64,000 nt of DNA from Pelosinus sp. IPA-1 (GTDB lineage: Bacteria > Bacillota > Negativicutes > DSM-13327). The notes beneath the pieces were generated by a model. The model saw nothing but the letters and a program-made list of their open reading frames with translations, did not search any database and was not told the DNA's origin. Shown piece after piece: positions 1-8,205 of this stretch. The stretch spans positions 186,001 through 250,000 of the forward strand of contig NZ_BSVC01000006.1 of NCBI RefSeq assembly GCF_030269905.1. The letters are read 5' to 3'. Numbering within the stretch: the first letter of the stretch is position 1; each line of letters begins with the position of its first letter. The translations under genes were made by a program, and so were the position numbers.

Positions 1-194
1 ACTGCCGTATTATACAATAAGTCACCTGAAGACAAGAGGGGAATGAAAGCTTGTAATATTAAACTGGGACTTGATAGCAGGCGAGTATCTATGATGTGAG
101 TACGAGCCATTAGCTCCCACAACAAGAGAAGGGTTATAGGAGATAATACAGAGAGGATTCGAATAAATAAAGTGGAATTATGTTGTTTTATCAT
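1..194 (-). CDS. ABC transporter permease, N-terminal part (runs off the left edge)
   Basis: Reading the reverse strand from ATG at 194 gives MIKQHNSTLFIRILSVLSPI followed by a hydrophobic LLLLWELMAR stretch. This is the usual N-terminus of SsuC/TauC/NitT-type inner-membrane permeases. A GGGAGA ribosome site lies just upstream, and the start is 27 bp after the stop of the substrate-binding protein gene, so the two form one operon. Only about 64 residues are in the window and the conserved EAA loop is not seen, so the family call rests on the N-terminus and on context. Confidence 0.75.
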   Translation of the reverse strand, partial: MIKQHNSTLFIRILSVLSPITLLLLWELMARTHIIDTRLLSSPSLILQAFIPLLSSGDLLYNTA

Positions 195-221
195 GCTCTC
201 ATCTCCCAAAGAAATTTTTAG

Positions 222-1298
222 TTATTGGTATTTTCCTAGGGTTTTAACTGCAAAGTCAACATACTGGTTATCTACAGCATCTTCGTATTTAATATCGGAT
301 TTCAATAAATTATTTTCTTTGTACCAATCTAGATCCATGACAATGCCTTTTTTACGAACGTAGCCATCTGGATTTAAACCAGTAGGGTACATTTTTTCAT
401 ATAACGGTGCATCTTTTATAACAGAGTACTTGCAGAGAATGTCTATAATTTCGGCTTTGTTTTTATTTTTGAAAAAGGCGTTATTATAGTCTCGTACAGA
501 TTGTATGTAGGCTGTCATAAAACGATTGGCAACGTCTGGATGCTGTGTCAAACTAGTGCCGAAAACTAGCAGCGCAGTCTGGGCATCTGGATCATAGTCC
601 GCTGGGTCTTTCCAGGGGTCAGCTAGATCTTTGCTCATGCTTAGTGTAACAAAAGGTTCGATGACCATAGCAGCATCGATACTCTTGTTTCCAAGGGATA
701 CTAACATGTCAGGAAAAGAACGAATAATTTGCACATCAACGTCTTTTGTAGTTAATCCACCTTTTTGTAAAACCCTTGCTAAAGCAATCTCGTCGAGAGA
801 GGCAGTGCCAACAATAGCAATTTTTTTATCGCGAAGGTCTTTGTAATCCTTAATCATATTCACTAAGTCTTTGCGGATGACTAGACGATAATAACCTTGC
901 CCAGCGACATTAATGCCCTTATCCGCAACGATTTTTACTGGTATGTCACGAGACATTGCATTTAATAAGCCAGAGGATGTAACGGTAGCTCCCACGTCGA
1001 GTTGCCCGGCTGCTAGTTGATTAATCATTTCCTGCCCGGTGCTGAATTGAACAGGTTCGATCTTGATGCCAACATCTTTATAATAATTTTTTGCCATACC
1101 AATTAATATGCCTGCATCAGAGACAACCTGCTTCATGCCAACCTTGACTACCGTTTCCTGAGGTAGTGGGGATAACCCTTGAGCCCATGTAGGTCCAGTG
1201 GTAGATGTATTTTTATTAACGGTACCTTGACTGCAAGCGGTGATAAGCAGCGTTAAGAGCAGCAGGGTTATTACTTTTAAATTTATAAAACGTTTCAC
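222..1298 (-). CDS. ABC transporter substrate-binding lipoprotein, NMT1/SsuA-TauA-like
   Basis: A 358-residue periplasmic-binding protein. The N-terminus is a lipoprotein signal (MKRFINLKVITLLLLTLLITAC) with lipobox LITAC, so it should be lipid-anchored. The mature part (EVVSDAGILIGMAKNYYKDVGI, then the QMINQLAAGQLDVGATVTSS region) matches the NMT1/THI5-like fold of nitrate, sulfonate, taurine and pyrimidine-precursor importers. The permease gene follows at once on the same strand. The substrate cannot be told from sequence. The family assignment is firm. Confidence 0.85.
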   Translation of the reverse strand: MKRFINLKVITLLLLTLLITACSQGTVNKNTSTTGPTWAQGLSPLPQETVVKVGMKQVVSDAGILIGMAKNYYKDVGIKIEPVQFSTGQEMINQLAAGQLDVGATVTSSGLLNAMSRDIPVKIVADKGINVAGQGYYRLVIRKDLVNMIKDYKDLRDKKIAIVGTASLDEIALARVLQKGGLTTKDVDVQIIRSFPDMLVSLGNKSIDAAMVIEPFVTLSMSKDLADPWKDPADYDPDAQTALLVFGTSLTQHPDVANRFMTAYIQSVRDYNNAFFKNKNKAEIIDILCKYSVIKDAPLYEKMYPTGLNPDGYVRKKGIVMDLDWYKENNLLKSDIKYEDAVDNQYVDFAVKTLGKYQ

Positions 1299-1434
1299 AT
1301 ACTTCCCCCCCCGAATTAATCATTAATTAATCACATGATATTCATTTTTATTATATTTGGTGATAAAGTAGCAGGTTTTTAGATGGAAATACAGAATACG
1401 TAATAGTACTTCAATTAGAAAGGTATCGTTTTGT

Positions 1435-2097
1435 ATGGAAAAAATAATAGAGCAAGTACAAGCATGGAACATGCTTGGTAAACTTCCAAAAGAATTTGTA
1501 GGGTTCACTTTAACACTAGAATTAGAGAAGCGGGATACACAATACTGTATATTTACTTACAAAAATGAAGAGAGACATAGGAGTTTCTCAGTATTGTATG
1601 ATCATGCAACTAAAGAATATTTTGCTCGCACAGTAATTGGCTTGATGGAATATTATGACGTTAATTTTATTGTTGGAGATATTGAGCAGCTGGAAAGCTT
1701 ATTAGTTGAAAGGTTGAGAGCTGTTTTAACTAGCCTAGCTTCTTTTACTAGAGAAAATTTAGATAGCATTCTTCTTGACAAAAAAGTTATTGAGTGGCCA
1801 TATAATAAAGAACTGCCACAACAGCTCTTTGGGTTTGAGTTGTTTATAAGGCCGGATGAACCAATAAAAATTATCAATGGTTCTTATATAATCTTAGATT
1901 ACAGTGATTTTAGAACAGAAAGTAATTTAGCGATTTATTATAATATCTTTAGGGATGAGTTTTTTGGAGAAACACGTATCAGGCGTACTCCGACTATGGC
2001 CGCTGTTTTTGATGCCAATAACTTAGATGACTTACAAGAAGCTCTTGCAAGTAACCTTACGAGTGTCTTAGAAAGTTTAAGGGCACAAATAGACTGA
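1435..2097 (+). CDS. Hypothetical protein, 220 residues
   Basis: An intact ORF starting at ATG (MEKIIEQVQAW) with a weak AGAAAGG ribosome site 12 bp upstream. There is no signal peptide or membrane segment. It appears to hold two similar halves: a hydrophobic-aromatic segment near residues 20-60 (GFTLTLELEKRD) is echoed near 130-170 (GFELFIRPDEPI), each followed by a YY-[ND]-x-F-like stretch. An internal duplication is therefore plausible. It lies 60 bp before a CheY-like gene and may be transcribed with it. I do not recognise the family. Confidence 0.6.
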   Translation: MEKIIEQVQAWNMLGKLPKEFVGFTLTLELEKRDTQYCIFTYKNEERHRSFSVLYDHATKEYFARTVIGLMEYYDVNFIVGDIEQLESLLVERLRAVLTSLASFTRENLDSILLDKKVIEWPYNKELPQQLFGFELFIRPDEPIKIINGSYIILDYSDFRTESNLAIYYNIFRDEFFGETRIRRTPTMAAVFDANNLDDLQEALASNLTSVLESLRAQID

Positions 2098-2157
2098 TTA
2101 TGTAAAGTATGAAGAATTTAAGTATCAAGATTGTTAATTGTAGGAGGTTCAATTCGA

Positions 2158-2520
2158 ATGGCAAGAATATTAGTCTGTGATGACTCTGCTTTTATGAGGA
2201 TGATGTTAAAGAGAGTGCTGGTGGATAATGGTCATGAGGTGGTAGGTGAAGCAGGGGACGGAATGGAAGCTGTCCAACTTTATCGGCAACATAAACCGGA
2301 TTTGATAACGATGGATATTACAATGCCTAAAATGGATGGGATACAAGCAGTAACACATATTCATGAAGAAGATCCTTTGGTCAGAATTATTATGGTTACT
2401 GCTCTTGGACAGCGAGCAATTATTACAGATGCTCTTAAGGCGGGTGCGTCAGATTTTATTGTGAAACCTTTTGATAATATACAAGTAATTGAAACTATTA
2501 AAAAGGTATTGCAGGAATAG
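2158..2520 (+). CDS. Single-domain response regulator, CheY-like
   Basis: A 120-residue stand-alone receiver domain. The acidic pair is D8/D9 (VCDDS), the phosphoacceptor is D53 (LITMDITMP), the switch Thr is T81 (VTALG) and the conserved Lys is K103 (IVKPF). The start is set at ATG 2158 because a perfect TAGGAGG lies 10 bp upstream; an upstream in-frame start would bury that site. There is no output domain, so it probably acts by protein contact, as CheY or Spo0F do. No partner kinase or chemotaxis gene is in the window. Confidence 0.9.
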   Translation: MARILVCDDSAFMRMMLKRVLVDNGHEVVGEAGDGMEAVQLYRQHKPDLITMDITMPKMDGIQAVTHIHEEDPLVRIIMVTALGQRAIITDALKAGASDFIVKPFDNIQVIETIKKVLQE

Positions 2521-2542
2521 ATAAGTTTATTTACGAAAGTAC

Positions 2543-2570
2543 TTGACAATAAAACTCCACATGCTATAAT
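2543..2570 (+). promoter_or_regulatory. Sigma-A promoter upstream of tRNA cluster (distal)
   Basis: TTGACA at 2543-2548 and TATAAT at 2565-2570 are separated by 16 bp. Both hexamers match consensus exactly. Transcription from here would run about 110 nt before the first tRNA. Confidence 0.7.
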
Positions 2571-2633
2571 AGTATCTGTGGCCGAGGCTTGTAGCTGGAA
2601 AAAAGTACTTCGAAAGAAAATACTAAAAACTAG

Positions 2634-2662
2634 TTGACAAGTTGAAAGAAAGATTATATAAT
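2634..2662 (+). promoter_or_regulatory. Sigma-A promoter of tRNA cluster (proximal)
   Basis: TTGACA at 2634-2639 and TATAAT at 2657-2662 with an ideal 17-bp spacer. It lies 21 bp before the tRNA-Asp gene, as expected for a strong stable-RNA promoter. Confidence 0.85.
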
Positions 2663-2683
2663 GGTTTTTGTGACCAATGAAGT

Positions 2684-2759
2684 GGCCCAGTAGTTTAGCG
2701 GTTAGAATGCCGCCCTGTCACGGCGGAGGTCGTCGGTTCAAATCCGATCTGGGTCGCCA
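2684..2759 (+). tRNA. tRNA-Asp (GTC)
   Basis: Acceptor stem GGCCCAG/CTGGGTC, anticodon loop CTGTCAC within stem CCGCC/GGCGG, T-loop TTCAAAT, and encoded CCA. Anticodon GTC. First gene of a five-tRNA cluster. Confidence 0.97.
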
Positions 2760-2771
2760 TTTAATCTTAAT

Positions 2772-2847
<76 letters not shown>

Positions 2848-2850
2848 TTT

Positions 2851-2925
2851 GCGGAAATAGCTCAGCGGTAGAGCATCGCCTTGCCAAGGCGAGGGTCGGG
2901 AGTTCGAATCTCCTTTTCCGCTCCA
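2851..2925 (+). tRNA. tRNA-Gly (GCC)
   Basis: Acceptor stem GCGGAAA/TTTCCGC, anticodon stem TCGCC/GGCGA enclosing loop TTGCCAA with anticodon GCC, T-loop TTCGAAT, and encoded CCA. Confidence 0.97.
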
Positions 2926-2931
2926 TTTTAA

Positions 2932-3005
<74 letters not shown>

Positions 3006-3049
3006 AATTAGTTTCATACACTGCCTTTAACAGTTTGGCATAGTAATAT

Positions 3050-3138
3050 GCCGGGGTGGCGGAACTGGCAGACGCAACGGACTTAAAATCCGTCGGAGAG
3101 AGATCTCCGTACCGGTTCGATTCCGGTCCTCGGCACCA
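3050..3138 (+). tRNA. tRNA-Leu (TAA)
   Basis: An 89-nt class II tRNA. Acceptor stem GCCGGGG/CCTCGGC, anticodon loop CTTAAAA with anticodon TAA, a long variable arm (GGAGAGAGATCTCC), T-loop TTCGATT, and encoded CCA. Last gene of the cluster. Confidence 0.97.
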
Positions 3139-3147
3139 CGAGTATTC

Positions 3148-3178
3148 AAAGCTTCGCAGCTAATGCGAAGCTTTTTTG
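3148..3178 (+). terminator. Rho-independent terminator after tRNA cluster
   Basis: Stem AAGCTTCGCA/TGCGAAGCTT with a GCTAA loop, followed by a T run. Confidence 0.9.
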
Positions 3179-3370
3179 TTATGAAAAATTAAGGGTAAGA
3201 TATTTTTTAAAAAAACAAATAAACAGAAATAACATAATTTTATAAATTTTCACATAAAAATGAAACCCTATTCGGGAGGAAGTAGGCAACTTAATACGAA
3301 TAGGAAAGTTGTGGGAAAAGTAATGAAGGAAATTTTGGCTGGTGTAATATTAATAGAGGAGGATTCGGAA

Positions 3371-4852
3371 ATGATAAATATTCCAAAAGTTAAACTTGGG
3401 ATTGTAGCGGTAAGCAGAGATTGTTTTCCCGTTCAACTTAGTGAAGAAAGACGGAATGCAGTTGTGCAGGAATGCAACAATAAAAAGATTGCCATTTTTG
3501 AGGTAAAAGCCGCAGTGGAAAATGAAAGAGATGTAGTAGTGGCATTAGAGGAACTTAAAAATGCAGGTGTAAATGCATTGGTAGTATACCTTGGAAATTT
3601 TGGTCCTGAAGGACCGGAAACGATTCTGGCCCAAAAATTTGCTGGACCAACCATGTTTGTTGCAGCTGCAGAGGAAACAGAATCCAATCTTATAAACGGT
3701 CGTGGCGATGCATATTGCGGCATGCTTAATGCATCTTATAATTTAGCGTTAAGAAAGCTGAGCCCCTATATACCGGAATATCCTGTGGGTACACCGGATG
3801 AAATTGCCGGATTTATTTCTGATTTTGAAAATATTGCACGAGTTGTGCTTGGGGTTTCCAACTTGAAAATTTTTAGTTTTGGACCGAGGCCTCATGACTT
3901 CCTAGCGTGCAATACACCGATAAAACCTCTATTCGACCTTGGTGTAGAAATCATGGAGAACTCTGAACTTGATTTGTATGCTTCATTTAATGAACATGAA
4001 AATGATCCGAGAATTCCGCAAGTTGTAAAGGAAATGGAAGAGGAGTTGGGAGAGGGGAACGGATATCCAGGTATTCTTCCGAAACTTGCCCAATACGAGT
4101 TGACGCTACTTGATTGGCTGAAGAGTAATATAGGAATTTCAACATATGGTGTTTTTGCCAATAAATGTTGGCCTGCTTTCCAGACCCAATTTAAGTTTGT
4201 ACCCTGTTTTGTAAACTCAAGAATGGCTGCAAAAGGTATTCCTGTAGCCTGTGAGACAGATATATACGGTGCGTTGAGTGAATACATCATAACCTGTGCG
4301 ACGAATTTGCCTGCTACGCTACTTGATATAAACAATTCAGTGCCGAAGGATATGTTTCATAATAATGAGGAAAAATTCGAAGGATATCAGCTTAGTGATT
4401 TGTTTATGGGCTTTCACTGTGGTAATACTCCAAAGAGTTGCATGAAAAATGCGGCTATGAAATATCAACTGATTATGAAAAGACTTCTTGAACCTGATAA
4501 GGAGCCGGATATATCAAGGGGAACGTTAGAAGGGACGATAAGACCTGGTGATATTACATTCTTTAGAGTTCAGGGTACAGCAGATTGTACCTTGCGAAGT
4601 TATGTCGCCGAGGGTGAAATAATTGATGTGGATCCAAATACTTTTGGGGGAACAGGAATTTTTGCAATTAAGGAGATGGCAAGGTTTTATAGGCATGTAC
4701 TAATTGGAAAGCGATACCCTCATCATGGTGGTGTTGGTTTTATGCATGCAGGCAAAGTATTATATGCTGCGATGAAAATGTTTGGCGTGTCAGATGTAGC
4801 ATTTAATCAGCCTGCATCTATGCTTTACAAAAACGAAAATCCTTTTAAATGA
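3371..4852 (+). CDS. L-fucose/L-arabinose isomerase-family protein
   Basis: A cytoplasmic protein of 493 residues resembling the two-domain FucI/AraA sugar isomerase superfamily. Family-like elements are an N-terminal Rossmann-like half (KLGIVAVSRDCFPVQLS), GPRPHDF, ACETDIYGALSEY, MGFHCGNTP and a C-terminal PHHGGVGFMHAG segment whose histidines resemble the metal site. The start is placed at ATG 3371, 9 bp after AGAGGAGG. Starts further upstream, as early as 3260, would add an unlikely basic leader. It stands alone between two terminators with no sugar genes nearby, so the substrate is unknown. Fucose isomerase-like enzymes also include sulfoquinovose isomerases. Confidence 0.75.
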   Translation: MINIPKVKLGIVAVSRDCFPVQLSEERRNAVVQECNNKKIAIFEVKAAVENERDVVVALEELKNAGVNALVVYLGNFGPEGPETILAQKFAGPTMFVAAAEETESNLINGRGDAYCGMLNASYNLALRKLSPYIPEYPVGTPDEIAGFISDFENIARVVLGVSNLKIFSFGPRPHDFLACNTPIKPLFDLGVEIMENSELDLYASFNEHENDPRIPQVVKEMEEELGEGNGYPGILPKLAQYELTLLDWLKSNIGISTYGVFANKCWPAFQTQFKFVPCFVNSRMAAKGIPVACETDIYGALSEYIITCATNLPATLLDINNSVPKDMFHNNEEKFEGYQLSDLFMGFHCGNTPKSCMKNAAMKYQLIMKRLLEPDKEPDISRGTLEGTIRPGDITFFRVQGTADCTLRSYVAEGEIIDVDPNTFGGTGIFAIKEMARFYRHVLIGKRYPHHGGVGFMHAGKVLYAAMKMFGVSDVAFNQPASMLYKNENPFK

Positions 4853-4876
4853 GGATTTAATCTAATCATAAAGCGG

Positions 4877-4908
4877 CTCTATTCCTCTTAGGAATAGAGT
4901 TTTCTTTT
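4877..4908 (+). terminator. Rho-independent terminator
   Basis: Stem CTCTATTCC/GGAATAGAG with a TCTTA loop and TTTTCTTTT tail, 25 bp after the isomerase-like gene. Confidence 0.9.
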
Positions 4909-4937
4909 CGGTATTTTTAATAATAGAGGAAGTGTGG

Positions 4938-5010
4938 TATAATATTACAATATATAAAAATAGAGGAGGTGTCCTATTTTCCCAGAGGATGGGGATAATA
5001 GGGACTTTTA
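4938..5010 (+). promoter_or_regulatory. Promoter and structured leader of the CNNM/CorC gene
   Basis: A consensus -10 (TATAAT, 4938-4943) precedes a short leader. A strong GAGGAGG at 4963-4969 is 42 bp from the only workable start, TTG 5011. Between them, 4971-5005 folds into a hairpin: GTCC pairs with GGAC, TATT with AATA and CCC with GGG, around an AGAGGAT loop. Folding would bring the ribosome site to within about 6 nt of the start. The hairpin and spacing are seen directly; the translational role is inferred. Confidence 0.55.
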
Positions 5011-6309
5011 TTGGACCCTGCGTCGATCTTGTTTAATATTTTTTTAGTTTTATTGTTAGTTATATTGAATGGTTTTTTTGTAGCAGCTGAATTTGCTATG
5101 GTTAAGGTTAGGAGTAGTCGAATCGAAACGTTAGTTTCAGAAGGAAATCTGAAAGCGAAATTTGCACAACGGTTAACAAAAAACCTAGACGCGTATTTAT
5201 CAGCTTGTCAGTTTGGTATCACTCTTGCTTCTCTTGGATTGGGTTGGGTAGGAGAACCAGCAGTAGCTAAGATGCTTACGCCGATTCTCTCCGTATTCGG
5301 TTTTTCTGAGCAAACAATTGAGACGATTTCCTTTACCATTGCCTTTTCTGTCATTACTTCCCTTCATATTATATTAGGGGAGCTAGCTCCAAAGTCATTG
5401 GCAATTCAAAAAGCAGAGCAAATTACCATGTGGACAGCACCGCCGTTAATTGGTTTTTACAAAATTATGTACCCATTTATTTGGTTTATGAATGGAACGG
5501 CAAATAAGTTTCTAAAATCTTTAGGACTTGAACATGCAACGGATAGTGAATCTGCTCATACAGAGCAAGAGATACGCATCCTTATGGAAGAGAGCCATAA
5601 ACAAGGTTTTATTAATCAAACAGAATTAACATTAATGGACAATATATTTGATTTTGCGGAGAAACATGCCCACGAAATAATGATTCCCCGCACGGATATG
5701 ATATGCTTAGACATTAAAAAATCGAATGAGGAAAACCTAGAAATTGCATTACGCGAGGAAAAAACGCGTTATCCAGTATGTGATTCCAATAAAGATGATA
5801 TCATTGGTTTTGTTCATATTAAAGACTTGCTTACGCCCATCGCATTAGGGGAGGCACCTGCATTGCAGGATATTACGAGAGAAATACTGGCCGTACCCGA
5901 AAATATGCAAATTAGTGCTGTTTTGAAACTTATGCAAAAGAATAAGTCACAAATCGCGATTGCGGTAGATGAGTATGGTGGCACAGCCGGACTTGTCACA
6001 GTAAAAGATATTCTTGAAGAGATCGTTGGTGAAATGCAAGATGAGTTTGATGACGAGCGTCCTTTAATTGAGATGCAAGACTCCAATGCTCATATTGTAG
6101 ATGGAAAGATATTAATTGAAGAATTTAATGATTTTTTTGATTTAGAACTTCAATCGGATGATGTAGATACTCTTGGCGGTTGGATTTGTGCTAGAACAGA
6201 ATTGCCATTAGAGGTTAATCGTAAGATTACCTACGAAGGATATGAGTTTATTATTACAGAAGCTGATAATATGCGCGTCAATCGAGTGCTCGTTAGGAAA
6301 AAGGAATAG
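5011..6309 (+). CDS. CNNM/CorC (hemolysin C-like) integral membrane protein with CBS pair
   Basis: A 432-residue protein. An N-terminal CNNM (DUF21) domain has three to four membrane segments and the signature LILNGFFVAAEFAMVKVRSS. A CBS-pair follows (about residues 210-340, with IMIPRTDM, DIIGFVHIKDLL and VDEYGGTAGLVTVKDILEEI). The end is a CorC/HlyC transporter-associated domain (about 350-430). Members take part in magnesium or other divalent-cation efflux and tolerance, despite the old hemolysin label. Translation starts at TTG: an in-frame stop lies 12 bp upstream and the next ATG would remove the first membrane helix. Confidence 0.9.
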   Translation: MDPASILFNIFLVLLLVILNGFFVAAEFAMVKVRSSRIETLVSEGNLKAKFAQRLTKNLDAYLSACQFGITLASLGLGWVGEPAVAKMLTPILSVFGFSEQTIETISFTIAFSVITSLHIILGELAPKSLAIQKAEQITMWTAPPLIGFYKIMYPFIWFMNGTANKFLKSLGLEHATDSESAHTEQEIRILMEESHKQGFINQTELTLMDNIFDFAEKHAHEIMIPRTDMICLDIKKSNEENLEIALREEKTRYPVCDSNKDDIIGFVHIKDLLTPIALGEAPALQDITREILAVPENMQISAVLKLMQKNKSQIAIAVDEYGGTAGLVTVKDILEEIVGEMQDEFDDERPLIEMQDSNAHIVDGKILIEEFNDFFDLELQSDDVDTLGGWICARTELPLEVNRKITYEGYEFIITEADNMRVNRVLVRKKE

Positions 6310-6320
6310 AGAATATTTCA

Positions 6321-6348
6321 CCCCTCGCAGACAGTGCGAGGGGTTTTC
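6321..6348 (+). terminator. Rho-independent terminator
   Basis: Stem CCCCTCGCA/TGCGAGGGG with a GACAG loop, then TTTT. It ends the CNNM gene. Confidence 0.92.
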
Positions 6349-6362
6349 CTATAACCACTTAA

Positions 6363-6503
6363 AATAAAAAAGATTCTAAAAATTCCGTAATATTAGCAAG
6401 AGTTTTTACTTTCCGTCAAGCTGTAGCTCCAATGTATGCTAAATTCCCTGAATATAAAGAAATAGTTGCACAGATTCAAGCAGTTAAGAAAAGGAATGGG
6501 TAA
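6363..6503 (+). pseudogene. C-terminal gene remnant, possibly TRAP transporter DctP
   Basis: An open frame without a start codon encodes a tail ending TFRQAVAPMYAKFPEYKEIV and then AQIQAVKKRNG. FR-[EQ]-A-V-x-P-x-Y-x-K-[FY] near a C-terminus is typical of TRAP dicarboxylate-binding proteins (DctP), so this may be all that is left of such a gene. A terminator follows directly. The rest of the stretch between the CNNM gene and the ABC operon (6349-6653) holds nothing else recognisable. Confidence 0.4.
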
Positions 6504-6508
6504 TGAAA

Positions 6509-6537
6509 AGATCTTACAGATTGTAAGGTCTTTTTTC
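6509..6537 (+). terminator. Rho-independent terminator after the remnant
   Basis: Stem AGATCTTACA/TGTAAGGTCT with a T6 tail, 5 bp after the stop of the DctP-like remnant. It probably served the lost gene. Confidence 0.85.
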
Positions 6538-6653
6538 TATTACTACTTTACATACAAAGGTTTTAAGGGTATTATTTGTCATACTTTCTTTAATATGTAA
6601 TAAGTTAATGTTATACTTGAAGAGATAAAACTTGATGGAAGTCAGGTGAGAAC

Positions 6654-7295
6654 ATGAGTTTGTTTTCTTTATTAAAAGATCGAGCAGACTTCTTCAGCGA
6701 GCTAATCGTGCAACATATTATATTATCTATGATCTCCATCGGATTTATCACAATCATCGGGGTTGTGGTCGGAGTTGTGATAACAAGAAACAAACCTGTA
6801 GCACGTTTTGTAATAGGAGTTACGAATTTTCTATATACGATACCCTCAATCGCTTTATTTGGATTTCTAGTATCCATTACAGGTATCGGAAATAAAAGTG
6901 CAATTATCGCTCTTGTAGTATATGGATTATTGCCAATTATAAGGAATACATATGTAGGGATAAATGAAGTCGATAAAGAGATCGTAGAATCTGCTATTGG
7001 CATGGGAAGTACAGATGCTCAACTGTTGTTTCATGTGCAAATCCCTCTCGCATTGCCTGTCATTATGGCAGGATTTAGAACCATGGTTGTAATGACGATT
7101 GCTCTTGGTGGAATTGCTTCCTTTATAGGAGCTGGTGGGCTTGGCGTTGCTATCTGGCGAGGCATAACTACTAATAATCCTGAAATGACGATAGCAGGAA
7201 GTTTGCTAGTTGCTCTATTGGCTTTACTTTCCGACTTTGTACTGGAGTTAGCAGAAAAAAGATTACATCTTAAAATAGTAGGGCGTCAGAAATAG
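6654..7295 (+). CDS. Osmoprotectant (glycine betaine/choline) ABC transporter permease, OpuCB-like
   Basis: A 213-residue integral membrane protein with about five to six hydrophobic segments and the BPD_transp_1 EAA-loop region (VESAIGMGSTDAQLLFHVQIPLALPVIMAG). This size and sequence match the OpuBB/OpuCB/YehW permeases of quaternary-amine importers. The start follows AGGTGAG by 4 bp. It heads a three-gene operon with a binding lipoprotein and an ATPase. Such operons are usually osmotically induced, but no specific operator is visible here. Confidence 0.88.
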   Translation: MSLFSLLKDRADFFSELIVQHIILSMISIGFITIIGVVVGVVITRNKPVARFVIGVTNFLYTIPSIALFGFLVSITGIGNKSAIIALVVYGLLPIIRNTYVGINEVDKEIVESAIGMGSTDAQLLFHVQIPLALPVIMAGFRTMVVMTIALGGIASFIGAGGLGVAIWRGITTNNPEMTIAGSLLVALLALLSDFVLELAEKRLHLKIVGRQK

Positions 7296-7307
7296 GAGGG
7301 GATTATA

Positions 7308-8201
7308 GTGAAAAACAGATTGATAGTAATGCTGATTACCGTGATTTTTGTTTTTATCGCTGCGGGTTGTAGTCCGAATTCTAGTCAAAAGTCGGTGGTA
7401 GTTGCATCTAAGCCTCATACGGAACAATATGTTTTAGCGGAACTAATTACCCAATTAATTGAAGGAAATTCTGATATTAAGGTTGTGCAAAAACTGGGGA
7501 TTGGTGGCGGGACAGCTAATATACAGCCTGCAATACTAAAGGGTGAAATTGATATATATCCAGAATATACAGGAACAGGCTGGTTATATGTGTTAAAGGA
7601 GAAACCTGAAAGTGATTCAGGTAAGCTATATGAAGAGTTAAAAAGTAAATATATTGAGCAATATAATATGAAATGGCTTGGTTTATATGGTTTTAATGAT
7701 ACCTATGCCTTAGCGGTAAAAAAATCAGTTGCTGATAAGTATAATTTAGTTACTTATTCTGATCTTGCAAAAGTCAGTGAAAATCTAGTCTTTTGTGCAG
7801 AAGCTGATTTTTATGAGCGGGAGGATGGGTTTAAGGGGCTTGAAAAAACATACAACTATCATTTTAAGGATAAGAAAGAAATTGATATTGGTCTAAAATA
7901 TGAGGCAATTGATTCTGGACAAGTTGATGTAATAAATGCCTTCTCCACCGATGGATTGTTAAAGAAATACGATTTAAAAGTCTTAAAGGATGACAAAAAC
8001 TTTTTTCCTTCTTATTTTGCAGCAACTGTTGTGAGAAATGATACATTGAAGAAGTATCCTGAATTAGAGAAAATATTAGGGAGATTAGATGGGAAAATTA
8101 GTGAAGAAGAAATGATAGAAATGAATTATGCTGTGGAAAAGGATAAGAAGGATCCAAAAGAAGTAGCGAAAGCATTCTTAGTTAAAAAGGGATTAAAATA
8201 A
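7308..8201 (+). CDS. Osmoprotectant-binding lipoprotein, OpuCC/OsmF-like
   Basis: A 297-residue protein starting at GTG 7308 behind TAGGAGGGG. The lipoprotein signal ends in lipobox IAAGC. It belongs to the QAT/OpuAC family, with [20 protein letters not shown] near the start and [14 protein letters not shown] at about residues 80-95. The second is the characteristic ligand-cage segment with aromatic residues for the trimethylammonium group. It is 12 bp after the permease gene. The most likely ligand is glycine betaine, choline or carnitine, but sequence does not decide. Confidence 0.88.
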   Translation: MKNRLIVMLITVIFVFIAAGCSPNSSQKSVVVASKPHTEQYVLAELITQLIEGNSDIKVVQKLGIGGGTANIQPAILKGEIDIYPEYTGTGWLYVLKEKPESDSGKLYEELKSKYIEQYNMKWLGLYGFNDTYALAVKKSVADKYNLVTYSDLAKVSENLVFCAEADFYEREDGFKGLEKTYNYHFKDKKEIDIGLKYEAIDSGQVDVINAFSTDGLLKKYDLKVLKDDKNFFPSYFAATVVRNDTLKKYPELEKILGRLDGKISEEEMIEMNYAVEKDKKDPKEVAKAFLVKKGLK

Positions 8202-8205
8202 TATT

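Noticed and set aside
5011-6309. True hemolysin
   Set aside because: The name hemolysin for this family is historical; the CNNM, CBS and CorC domains point to ion transport.
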